Positions 20,211 to 31,140 of a DNA stretch of 64,000 bases are shown here, in pieces; position 1 is the first letter of the stretch; the number at the start of each line of letters is the position of its first letter. A program made the translations under genes and the position numbers. Origin of the DNA: Canna indica. Its lineage: Eukaryota > Streptophyta > Magnoliopsida > Zingiberales > Cannaceae. The stretch spans positions 56,223,501 through 56,287,500 of the forward strand of contig CP136898.1 of NCBI GenBank assembly GCA_034359265.1, in the 5' to 3' direction. The notes beneath the pieces are model-generated. The model was not told the DNA's origin and did not search any database. It saw only the letters and a list, made by a program, of their open reading frames with translations.

Positions 20211-20556
20211 ATATATTTTTTTTTTGCAACAAGGCAAAGGAAATATATTAATACGTAAAAGTATACAATAGAGTTCATGCACGACTACCATTAATAGGAA
20301 TGGTAGAGCTTCTCATCCCCCAAAGGAAAAGACCACGCCCCTCACCTTCGGCATTGCCATCAGCAAGGTAGTAGCCAAAACCTTAGGAGAAGAGGGACAA
20401 AAAGAAAAAAACCCACAGCCCGGGTCAAGCACAATATAGAGATGCAAATAAGGCATCACACGGATTACCCACAACTCGGGCCAAGTAAGAAATATCACAT
20501 GGACCACCCACAACTCGGGCCAAGCAAAAAAAGCCCACACAGTGAAAACACTAATC

Positions 20557-21487
20557 TCAACGGACAGAAGTGAAATGGACTTGAACGCTCCACCGTTCTG
20601 CAATAGCTCTGTTCCTTGGTGTGTCGGTGATAGGCCTGGTACCATATATCTGAAGAATTTTGGTTTTAACTCTTGTAATAATACTGCTAAGCACACCAGC
20701 AAGTGAAGAGGATACATGAGAAAAAATACGTTCATTTCGCTCACGCCAAATGAAGTAAACTGAAGCAGTGAGAGCAATACGCCTAATATAACCAATGAAA
20801 GAGTCTCCACTCATAACGTCTTCCCACCATCTAAGCTGATCATTCCAATGGTGCAAAGGGTTCGCCAAAAGACAAAGATCTAGAACCTTGCGCCAAATTA
20901 TAGCCGAGAAGGGGCAGTGAAAGAATAGGTGTTCAATAGATTCATCTACACCGCAAAAACAACAGCTAGTAGAGTGTGTAATCCCCCAATGTGAAGGTCG
21001 ATCAAGAGTTGGTAATCTCCGTAAAAGAGCAAGCCATAAGATAAAAGAGTACCTTGGGATCCTCCCCTTGAACCAAACAAGATGATACCAAGTAACCATG
21101 GGATTAGTGGGGGAAATGCCATTACAAGCGGATGCAATACTGAAAAAACCATCACTAGACGGCTTCCAGATGATCTGATCGTCATTCGGACTAGTGATAA
21201 CAGTGCCCATGGAATCCCAAGCACTAAGCAGGTCAAGCTCATGAGCAAGATTACCCAAACGCCAAGTATGTTGCTGCCAAATGGAAGATACCTTGGCTGT
21301 CCTACTCGAGTAGAGGCGGGCCGGGATATGATTGTTCATCCTGTCAATAAGAAGGTAATCAGGAATCCAAGGATCAAGCCATAGGAAGGTGTTCGTACCA
21401 TCACCAATGCGGTACTCTACCAGTCTATAGGCATAATCACGAGCAAAAAGAATGCTACGAAAACACCAAGAGCAGGCCCATGGCCGT
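20557..21487 (-). pseudogene. LINE C ORF2, C-terminal fragment
   Basis: About 310 codons of ORF2 remain, from the CSWCFRSILFARD region through LDPWIP, MNNHIPARLYSSRTAKVSS and the zf-RVT segment (WFKGRIPRYSF, CCFCG, FHC) to the C-terminus. A stop at 20557-20559 falls two codons before the LINE B stop (TGA where LINE B has CAA). No other stop or frameshift is seen. Endonuclease and reverse transcriptase are absent, so this is a dead copy. It resembles LINE A slightly more than LINE B, for example in the ITSPNDDQIIWKPSSDGFFS stretch. Confidence 0.9.
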
Positions 21488-21570
21488 ACAATCTCATTTT
21501 AAATATTGGTTATTGTCTTGGATATATAACAATGTTTGCCCCTCTGGTTAAAGAGGCATTTATCCATCTA
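21488..21570. other. Non-LINE filler segment at the 5' end of LINE C
   Basis: Similarity to LINE A stops at TGGCCGT (21481-21487). The next 83 bp (starting ACAATCTCATTTTAAATATT, ending ATCCATCTA) match neither the LINEs nor the satellite in this window. They contain a short inverted repeat CCTCT..AGAGG. Because they lie inside the 17-bp target-site duplication they were inserted together with LINE C. The origin is not recognised; no convincing coding frame is seen. Confidence 0.8.
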
Positions 21571-21587
21571 TGTTAATCGAGTTATAT
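21571..21587. repeat. Target-site duplication of LINE C, right copy
   Basis: TGTTAATCGAGTTATAT is identical to 20194-20210. It is followed by TTGATAGACTAATGC, the start of a type-B monomer. Confidence 0.88.
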
Positions 21588-23032
21588 TTGATAGACTAAT
21601 GCAAAGAATTGCACAATTTTTCGAATAGAATCTTGAACGAAGCCGACTGATTGAACTTCGGGGTATCGGTTCGAAACGAACAGAAATCTGAGTCGCGAGC
21701 GACTCCAGAACATTCACTGTGATGGGAGAAGTTGTTAATCGAGTTATTTATGAGAAACTAATGCAAAGAATTGCATGCTTTTTGGAATAGAATATTCAAC
21801 GAAGTCGACTGATTGAACTTCGGGGTATCGGCTAGAAACGCCCAGCAATCTGAGTCCCGAGCGACTCCAGAACATTCACTGTGATGGGAGAAGTTTTTAA
21901 TCTAGTTAGTTATGACAAACTAATGCAAAGAATTGCACGCTTTTTGGAATAGAATCTTCAACGAAATCGACTGATTGAACTTCAGGGTATCGGCTAGAAA
22001 CGCCCAGCAATCTGAGTCCCGAGCGACTCCAGAACATTCACTGTGATGGGAGAAGTTGTTAATCGAGTTATATTTGATAAACTAATGCAAAGAATTGCAC
22101 AATTTTTCGAATAGAATCTTGAACGAAGCCGACTGATTGAACTTCGGGGTATCGGTTCGAAACGAACAGAAATCTGAGTCGCGAGCGACTCCAGAACATT
22201 CACTGTGATGGGAGAAGTTGTTAATCGAGTTATTTATGACAAACTAATGCAAAGAATTGCACGCTTTTTGGAATAGAATCTTCAACGAAGCCGACTGATT
22301 GAACTTCAGGGTATCGGCTAGAAACGCCCAGCAATCTGAGTCCCGAGCGACTCCAGAACATTCACTGTGATGGGAGAAGTTGTTAATCGAGTTATTTATG
22401 ACAAACTAATGCAAAGAATTGCACGCTTTTTGGAATAGAATCTTCAACAAAGTCGACTGATTGAACTTCAGGGTATCGGCTAGAAACGCCCAGCAATCTG
22501 AGTCCCGAGCGACTCCAGAACATTCACTGTGATGGGAGAAGTTGTTAACCGAGTTATATTTGAAAGACTAATGCAAAGAATTGCATAATTTTTCGAATAG
22601 AATCTTGAACGAAGCCGACTGATTGAACTTCGGGGTATCGGTTCGAAACGAACAGAAATATGAGTTGCGAGGGACTCCAGAACATTCACTGTGATGGGAG
22701 AAGTTGTTAATCGAGTTATTTATGACAAACTAATGCAAAGAATTGCATGCTTTTTGGAATAGAATCTTCAACGAAGCCGACTGATTGAACTTCAGGGTAT
22801 CGGCTAGAAACGCCCAGCAATCTGAGTCCCGAGCGACTCCAGAACATTCACTGTGATGGGAGAAGTTGTTAATCGAGTTATATTTGATAGACTAATGCAA
22901 AGAATTGCACAATTTTTCGAATAGAATCTTGAACGAAGCCGACTGATTGAACTTCGGGGTATCGGTTCGAAACGAACAGAAATTTGAGTCGCGAGCGACT
23001 CCAGAAAATTCACTGTGATGCGAGAAGTTGTT

Positions 23033-23047
23033 AATCGAGTTATATTT
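23033..23047. repeat. Target-site duplication of LINE D, left copy
   Basis: AATCGAGTTATATTT merges into the T19 run (23045-23063) of the LINE D tail and is repeated at 24245-24259. Confidence 0.85.
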
Positions 23048-23063
23048 TTTTTTTTTTTTTTTT

Positions 23064-23637
23064 GCAACAAGGCAAGAGTAGTTGTATTAAAACTATAAGA
23101 AAGATGTGTACATGACCAGTTCAGTAGCCAATCACCCTAGGACAAAAAGGTCTCGAGCCTCACCTTCGGCATTGCCATCAGCAAGGTCAAGACCCAAAAG
23201 CCTAGATGTGATGGTCGCGCTACGAGAAAGATAATAATACAGCAATTGAGTAGAGAGAAAAAACAATCCCACAGCCCGGGAAAGGGCACAAATCAAATTG
23301 ACTCAGAACTCGCAAAACAGAAAAGGCAATAAACTCTAAGTCCCACATCCCGGAAAGGCAAAAAGCCAAAGAATGAAACACATCGTTGATCCTCAGGTAA
23401 GCAAGTATAGTGGCGCAGAGCGAACGTGTCGTCCTCTTTCAGCCCGGGACAGGCGAGAGCAGCATGAATATATCAACCACACCAAAAAATCCAAAGGCAC
23501 AGAATCCCACAGCCCAGGACAAGCATCCCCCTCAGGCATCCCACAGCCCAGCACAGAATCCCACATCCCGGGACAGGCAGCATCTCAAGTAACCTACAAA
23601 GTTAGATTTTAATAGACAAAGTAAAAAAGGCATCTCA
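23064..23637 (-). other. LINE D 3' UTR with reiterated CCCGGG-type motifs
   Basis: About 570 bp follow the ORF2 stop. On the plus strand six related motifs (CCCACAGCCCGGG, CCCACATCCCGG and variants) occur near 23269, 23342, 23440, 23504, 23542 and 23561. Closer to the tail comes CCTCACCTTCGGCATTGCCA (from 23159), which also occurs in the 3' UTRs of LINEs A-C. The element ends in TTGCCTTGTTGC plus poly(A) on the minus strand. Open frames here are not considered genes. Confidence 0.7.
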
Positions 23638-24244
23638 TCAATTTTTTTCAGCCCCAATATTATCGCTAGTTCTCTTCTTTAAGGTGTCATCTAGGATATG
23701 TTCGGCGATGGTCTCCCAAGATAGAAGTTCCTCGTCATGCATACGCCGATTGCGCTCTCTCCATAAATGATAAATAGTGGTAGTAAGAAGAGTCTTTCTC
23801 ACTTTTTTGTCATCAGAAGAACCACCAAAGTGATGTAAAAGCCAAGGCATACAGTCAGACATGGAATCCCTGAAAGGTACCATTCCAAGTACCTTCCGCC
23901 AGATATTTTGAGAGTATGAACAACCTAGTAGGATATGGTCAATACTCTCGCTATCTGCTCGACATAAATAACAAATGTTCGGCCCTTGCTTACCCCATCC
24001 ACGCATGCGGTCAAATGTGGGGAGCCGCCTCCAGAAAGCCAACCAAGAGATGAAGGAGAATCGAGGAACGTGGCCTTTAAACCATAACAGATTATGCCAA
24101 GCGACATCAGGTTCAGTGGATGTCAATTTGTTGTAGGCTGACTTGAGACTGAATGATCCGGATGAGGATGCAGTCCAAAGTATGGTATCACACCCATGTC
24201 TATCATGTGTAATAACCTGCTGCAAGTTTTGCCATACCTCAAAA
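23638..24244 (-). pseudogene. LINE D ORF2, C-terminal fragment (zf-RVT domain)
   Basis: About 200 residues remain. They include SGSFSLKSAYNKL, WFKGHVPRFSFISWLAFWRR and the zinc-binding stretch CYLCRADSESIDHILLGC, then HLWRERNRRMHDE and a stop at 23638-23640. The WFKG..PR.SF..WLA..RRLPT.DR core aligns with LINEs A-C; outside it similarity is weak. Endonuclease and reverse transcriptase were lost by 5' truncation. The frame continues by chance into the flanking type-B satellite monomer to about 24387. Confidence 0.88.
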
Positions 24245-24259
24245 AATCGAGTTATATTT
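24245..24259. repeat. Target-site duplication of LINE D, right copy
   Basis: AATCGAGTTATATTT is followed by GATAGACTAATGC, the start of a type-B monomer. It matches 23033-23047. Confidence 0.85.
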
Positions 24260-27200
24260 GATAGACTAATGCAAAGAATTGCACAATTTTTCGAATAGAA
24301 TCTTGAACGAAGCCGACTGATTGAACTTCGGGGTATCGGTTCGAAACGAACAGAAATCTGAGTCTCGAGCGACTCCAGAACATTCACTGTGATGGGAGAA
24401 GTTGTTAATCGAGTTATTTATGACAAACTAATGCAAAGAATTGCACGCTTTTTGGAATAGAATCTTCAACGAAGCCGACTGATTGAACTTCAGGGTATCG
24501 GCTAGAAACGCCCAGCAATCTGAGTCCCGAGCGACTCCAGAACATTCACTGTGATGGGAGAAGTTGTTAATCGAGTTATTTATGACAAACTAATGCAAAG
24601 AATTGCATGCTTTTTGGAATAGAATCTTCAACGAAGTCGACTGATTGAACTTCAGGGTATCGGCTAGAAACGCCCAGCAATCTGAGTCCCGAGCGACTCC
24701 AGAACATTCACTGTGATGGGAGAAGTTGTTAACCGAGTTATATTTGAAAGACTAATGCAAAGAATTGCACAATTTTTCGAATAGAATCTTGAACGAAGCC
24801 GACTGATTGAACTTCGGGGTATCGGTTCGAAACGAACAGAAATCTGAGTTGCGAGGGACTCCAGAACATTCACTGTGATGGGAGAAGTTGTTAATCGAGT
24901 TATTTATGACAAACTAATGCAAAGAATTGCATGCTTTTCGGAATAGAATCTTCAACGAAGCCGACTGATTGAACTTCAGGGTATCGGCTAGAAACGCCCA
25001 GCAATCTGAGTCTCGAGCGAATCCAGAACATTCACTGTGATGGGAGAAGTTGTTAATCGAGTTATATTTGATAGACTAATGCAAAGAATTGCACAATTTT
25101 TCGAATAGAATCTTCAACGAAGTCGACTGATTGAACTTCAGGGTATCGGCTAGAAACGCCCAGCAATCTGAGTCCCGAGCGACTCCAGAACATTCACTGT
25201 GATGGGAGAAGTTGTTAACCGAGTTATATTTGAAAGACTAATGCAAAGAATTGCATAATTTTTCGAATAGAATCTTGAACGAAGCCGACTGATTGAACTT
25301 CGGGGTATCGGTTCGAAACGAACAGAAATATGAGTTGCGAGGGACTCCAGAACATTCACTGTGATGGGAGAAGTTGTTAATCGAGTTATTTATGACAAAC
25401 TAATGCAAAGAATTGCATGCTTTTTGGAATAGAATCTTCAACGAAGCCGACTGATTGAACTTCAGGGTATCGGCTAGAAACGCCCAGCAATCTGAGTCCC
25501 GAGCGACTCCAGAACATTCACTGTGATGGGAGAAGTTGTTAATCGAGTTATATTTGATAGACTAATGCAAAGAATTGCACAATTTTTCGAATAGAATCTT
25601 GAACGAAGCCGACTGATTGAACTTCGGGGTATCGGTTCGAAACGAACAGAAATTTGAGTCGCGAGCGACTCCAGAAAATTCACTGTGATGCGAGAAGTTG
25701 TTAATCGAGTTATATTTGATAGACTAATGCAAAGAATTGCACAATTTTTCGAATAGAATCTTGAACGAAGCCGACTGATTGAACTTCGGGGTATCGGTTC
25801 GAAACGAACAGAAATCTGAGTCTCGAGCGACTCCAGAACATTCACTGTGATGGGAGAAGTTGTTAATCGAGTTATTTATGACAAACTAATGCAAAGAATT
25901 GCACGCTTTTTGGAATAGAATCTTCAACGAAGCCGACTGATTGAACTTCAGGGTATCGGCTAGAAACGCCCAGCAATCTGAGTCCCGAGCGACTCCAGAA
26001 CATTCACTGTGATGGGAGAAGTTGTTAATCGAGTTATTTATGACAAACTAATGCAAAGAATTGCACGCTTTTTGGAATAGAATCTTCAACGAAGTCGACT
26101 GATTGAACTTCAGGGTATCGGCTAGAAACGCCCAGCAATCTGAGTCCCGAGCGACTCCAGAACATTCACTGTGATGGGAGAAGTTGTTAACCGAGTTATA
26201 TTTGAAAGACTAATGCAAAGAATTGCACAATTTTTCGAATAGAATCTTGAACGAAGCCGACTGATTGAACTTCGGGGTATCGGTTCGAAACGAACAGAAA
26301 TCTGAGTTGCGAGGGACTCCAGAACATTCACTGTGATGGGAGAAGTTGTTAATCGAGTTATTTATGACAAACTAATGCAAAGAATTGCATGCTTTTCGGA
26401 ATAGAATCTTCAACGAAGCCGACTGATTGAACTTCAGGGTATCGGCTAGAAACGCCCAGCAATCTGAGTCTCGAGCGAATCCAGAACATTCACTGTGATG
26501 GGAGAAGTTGTTAATCGAGTTATATTTGATAGACTAATGCAAAGAATTGCACACTTTTTCGAATAGAATCTTGAACGAAGCCGACTGATTGAACTTCGGG
26601 GTATCGGTTCGAAACGAACAGAAATTTGAGTCGCGAGCGACTCCAGAAAATTCACTGTGATGCGAGAAGTTGTTAATCGAGTTATATTTGATAGACTAAT
26701 GCAAAGAATTGCACAATTTTTCGAATAGAATCTTGAACGAAGCCGACTGATTGAACTTCGGGGTATCGGTTCGAAACGAACAGAAATCTGAGTCTCGAGC
26801 GACTCCAGAACATTCACTGTGATGGGAGAAGTTGTTAATCGAGTTATTAATGACAAACTAATGCAAAGAATTGCACGCTTTTTGGAATAGAATCTTCAAC
26901 GAAGCCGACTGATTGAACTTCAGGGTATCGGCTAGAAACGCCCAGCAATCTGAGTCCCGAGCGACTCCAGAACATTCACTGTGATGGGAGAAGTTGTTAA
27001 TCGAGTTATTTATGACAAACTAATGCAAAGAATTGCACGCTTTTTGGAATAGAATCTTCAACGAAGTCGACTGATTGAACTTCAGGGTATCGGCTAGAAA
27101 CGCCCAGCAATCTGAGTCCCGAGCGACTCCAGAACATTCACTGTGATGGGAGAAGTTGTTAATCGAGTTATTTATGAGAAACTAATGCAAAGAATTGCAC

Positions 27201-27417
27201 GCTTTTTGGAATAGAATCTTCAACGAAGCCGACTGATTGAACTTTAGGGTATCGGCTAGAAACGCCCAGCAATCTGAGTCCCGAGCGACTCCAGAACATT
27301 CACTGTGATGGGAGAAGTTGTTAATCGAGTTATTTATGACAAACTAATGCAAAGAATTGCACGCTTTTTGGAATAGAATCTTCAACGAAGTCGACTGATT
27401 GAACTTCAGGGTATCGG

Positions 27418-30400
27418 CTAGAAACGCCCAGCAATCTGAGTCCCGAGCGACTCCAGAACATTCACTGTGATGGGAGAAGTTGTTAACCGAGTTATATTTG
27501 AAAGACTAATGCAAAGAATTGCACAATTTTTCGAATAGAATCTTGAACGAAGCCGACTGATTGAACTTCGGGGTATCGGTTCGAAACGAACAGAAATCTG
27601 AGTTGCGAGGGACTCCAGAACATTCACTGTGATGGGAGAAGTTGTTAATCGAGTTATTTATGACAAACTAATGCAAAGAATTGCATGCTTTTCGGAATAG
27701 AATCTTCAACGAAGCCGACTGATTGAACTTCAGGGTATCGGCTAGAAACGCCCAGCAATCTGAGTCTCGAGCGAATCCAGAACATTCACTGTGATGGGAG
27801 AAGTTGTTAATCGAGTTATATTTGATAGACTAATGCAAAGAATTGCACAATTTTTCGAATAGAATCTTGAACGAAGCCGACTGATTGAACTTCGGGGTAT
27901 CGGTTCGAAACGAACAGAAATCTGAGTCGCGAGCGACTCCAGAACATTCACTGTGATGCGAGAAGTTGTTAATCGAGTTATATTTGATAGACTAATGCAA
28001 AGAATTGCACAATTTTTCGAATAGAATCTTGAACGAAGCCGACTGATTGAACTTCGGGGTATCGGTTCGAAACGAACAGAAATCTGAGTCGCGAGCGACT
28101 CCAGAACATTCACTGTGATGGGAGAAGTTGTTAATCGAGTTATTTATGACAAACTAATGCAAAGAATTGCACGCTTTTTGGAATAGAATCTTCAACGAAG
28201 TCGACTGATTGAACTTCAGGGTATCGGCTAGAAACGCCCAGCAATCTGAGTCCCGAGCGACTCCAGAACATTCACTGTGATGGGAGAAGTTGTTAATCGA
28301 GTTATATTTGATAGACTAATGCAAAGAATTGCATAATTTTTTGAATAGAATCTTGAACGAAGCCGACTGATTGAACTTCGGGGTATCGGTTCGAAACGAA
28401 CAGAAATCTGAGTCGCGAGCGACTCCAGAACATTCACTGTGATGCGAGAAGTTGTTAATCGAGTTATATTTGATAGACTAATGCAAAGAATTGCACAATT
28501 TTTCGAATAGAATCTTGAACGAAGCCGACTGATTGAACTTCGGGGTATCGGTTCGAAACGAACAGAAATCTGAGTTGCGAGGGACTCCAGAACATTCACT
28601 GTGATGGGAGAAGTTGTTAATCGAGTTATTTATGACAAACTAATGCAAAGAATTGCACGCTTTTTGGAATAGAATCTTCAACGAAGCCGACTGATTGAAC
28701 TTCAGGGTATCGGCTAGAAACGCCCAGCAATCTGAGTCCCGAGCGACTCCAGAACATTCACTGTGATGGGAGAAGTTGTTAATCGAGTTATTTATGACAA
28801 ACTAATGCAAAGAATTGCACGCTTTTTGGAATAGAATCTTCAACGAAGTCGACTGATTGAACTTCAGGGTATCGGCTAGAAACGCCCAGCAATCTGAGTC
28901 CCGAGCGACTCCAGAACATTCACTGTGATGGGAGAAGTTGTTAACCGAGTTATATTTGATAGACTAATGCAAAGAATTGCACAATTTTTCGAATAGAATC
29001 TTGAACGAAGCCGACTGATTGAACTTCGGGCTATCGGTTCGAAACGAACAGAAATCTGAGTTGCGAGGGACTCCAGAACATTCACTGTGATGGGAGAAGT
29101 TGTTAATCGAGTTATTTATGACAAACTAATGCAAAGAATTGCATGCTTTTTGGAATAGAATCTTCAACGAAGCCGACTGATTGAACTTCGGGGTATCGGC
29201 TAGAAACGCCAAGCAATCTGAGTCCCGAGCGACTCCAGAACATTCACTGTGATGGGAGAAGTTGTTAATCGAGTTATATTTGATAGACTAATGCAAAGAA
29301 TTGCACAATTTTTCGAATAGAATCTTGAACGAAGCCGACTGATTGAACTTCGGGGTATCGGTTCGAAACGAACAGAAATTTGAGTCGCGAGCGACTCCAG
29401 AACATTCACTGTGATGCGAGAAGTTGTTAATCGAGTTATATTTGATAGACTAATGCAAAGAATTACACAATTTTTCGAATAGAATCTTGAACGAAGCCGA
29501 CTGATTGAACTTCGGGGTATCGGTTCGAAACGAATAGAAATCTGAGTCGCGAGCGACTCCAGAACATTCACTGTGATGGGAGAAGTTGTTAATCGAGTTA
29601 TTAATGACAAACTAATGCAAAGAATTGCACGCTTTTTGGAATAGAATCTTCAACGAAGCCGACTGATTGAACTTCAGGGTATCGGCTAGAAACGCCCAGC
29701 AATCTGAGTCCCGAGCGACTCCAGAACATTCACTGTGATGGGAGAAGTTGTTAATCGAGTTATTTATGACAAACTAATGCAAAGAATTGCACGCTTTTTG
29801 GAATAGAATCTTCAACGAAGTCGACTGATTGAACTTCAGGGTATCGGCTAGAAACGCCCAGCAATCTGAGTCCCGAGCGACTCCAGAACATTCACTGTGA
29901 TGGGAGAAGTTGTTAACCGAGTTATATTTGAAAGACTAATGCAAAGAATTGCACAATTTTTCGAATAGAATCTTGAACGAAGCCGACTGATTGAACTTCG
30001 GGGTATCGGTTCGAAACGAACAGAAATCTGAGTTGCGAGGGACTCCAGAACATTCACTGTGATGGGAGAAGTTGTTAATCGAGTTATTTATGACAAACTA
30101 ATGCAAAGAATTGCATGCTTTTCGGAATAGAATCTTCAACGAAGCCGACTGATTGAACTTCAGGGTATCGGCTAGAAACGCCCAGCAATCTGAGTCTCGA
30201 GCGAATCCAGAACATTCACTGTGATGGGAGAAGTTGTTAATCGAGTTATATTTGATAGACTAATGCAAAGAATTGCACAATTTTTCGAATAGAATCTTGA
30301 ACGAAGCCGACTGATTGAACTTCGGGGTATCGGTTCGAAACGAACAGAAATCTGAGTCGCGAGCGACTCCAGAACATTCACTGTGATGCGAGAAGTTGTT

Positions 30401-31140
30401 AATCGAGTTATATTTGATAGACTAATGCAAAGAATTGCACAATTTTTCGAATAGAATCTTGAACGAAGCCGACTGATTGAACTTCGGGGTATCGGTTCGA
30501 AACGAACAGAAATCTGAGTCGCGAGCGACTCCAGAACATTCACTGTGATGGGAGAAGTTGTTAATCGAGTTATTTATGACAAACTAATGCAAAGAATTGC
30601 ACGCTTTTTGGAATAGAATCTTCAACGAAGTCGACTGATTGAACTTCAGGGTATCGGCTAGAAACGCCCAGCAATCTGAGTCCCGAGCGACTCCAGAACA
30701 TTCACTGTGATGGGAGAAGTTGTTAATCGAGTTATATTTGATAGACTAATGCAAAGAATTGCATAATTTTTTGAATAGAATCTTGAACGAAGCCGACTGA
30801 TTGAACTTCGGGGTATCGGTTCGAAACGAACAGAAATCTGAGTCGCGAGCGACTCCAGAACATTCACTGTGATGCGAGAAGTTGTTAATCGAGTTATATT
30901 TGATAGACTAATGCAAAGAATTGCACAATTTTTCGAATAGAATCTTGAACGAAGCCGACTAATTGAACTTCGGGGTATCGGTTCGAAACGAACAGAAATC
31001 TGAGTTGCGAGGGACTCCAGAACATTCACTGTGATGGGAGAAGTTGTTAATCGAGTTATTTATGACAAACTAATGCAAAGAATTGCACGCTTTTTGGAAT
31101 AGAATCTTCAACGAAGCCGACTGATTGAACTTCAGGGTAT
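27418..31140. repeat. 15-monomer (2,430-bp) higher-order repeat, about one and a half copies
   Basis: The A/B run pattern and variants from 27418, 27742 and 28228 recur at 29848, 30172 and 30658, each offset by 2,430 bp. This includes the GAGTCTCGAGCGAATCC variant (27763 and 30193) and GCATAATTTTTTGAATAG (near 28330 and 30760). The same block recurs again from about 44590. Confidence 0.75.

Larger units (their letters stand above)
20211..21570 (-). mobile_element. LINE C, 5'-truncated L1 of the A/B family (minus strand)
   Basis: From the 3' end (left): an AT-rich tail with T10 at 20216-20225, the 3' UTR to about 20556, an ORF2 C-terminal portion to 21487, then 83 bp of unrelated sequence. 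A 17-bp target-site duplication brackets the whole. The 3' UTR keeps the hairpin at 20285-20306 and the CCCGGG/CTCGGG repeats. LINE C provides the uninterrupted reference for the site where LINE B entered LINE A. Confidence 0.93.
21571..23047. repeat. 162-bp satellite array between LINEs C and D
   Basis: About nine monomers, a mix of A and B. The segment from about 21994 shares variant markers with the segment from about 24664 (for example CGAACAGAAATATGAG at 22652 and 25319). With LINE D removed the offset is 1,458 bp, or nine monomers. No gene is visible. Confidence 0.97.
23048..24244 (-). mobile_element. LINE D, 5'-truncated L1 of a second family (minus strand)
   Basis: The left end is poly(T) (poly(A) of the element) followed by GCAACAAGGCAAGAG, the same terminus as in LINEs A-C. 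The 3' UTR runs to about 23637 and a zf-RVT-bearing ORF2 fragment to 24244. The 15-bp duplication AATCGAGTTATATTT flanks it. Protein similarity to LINEs A-C is evident only in the zf-RVT core, so this is a separate family. An empty version of the insertion site is at about 25703-25717. Confidence 0.93.

Noticed and set aside
23373..23612. Plus-strand open frames rich in Ser/Pro/Gln within LINE D
   Set aside because: They are antisense to the reiterated CCCGGG motifs of the LINE D 3' UTR and have no domain.
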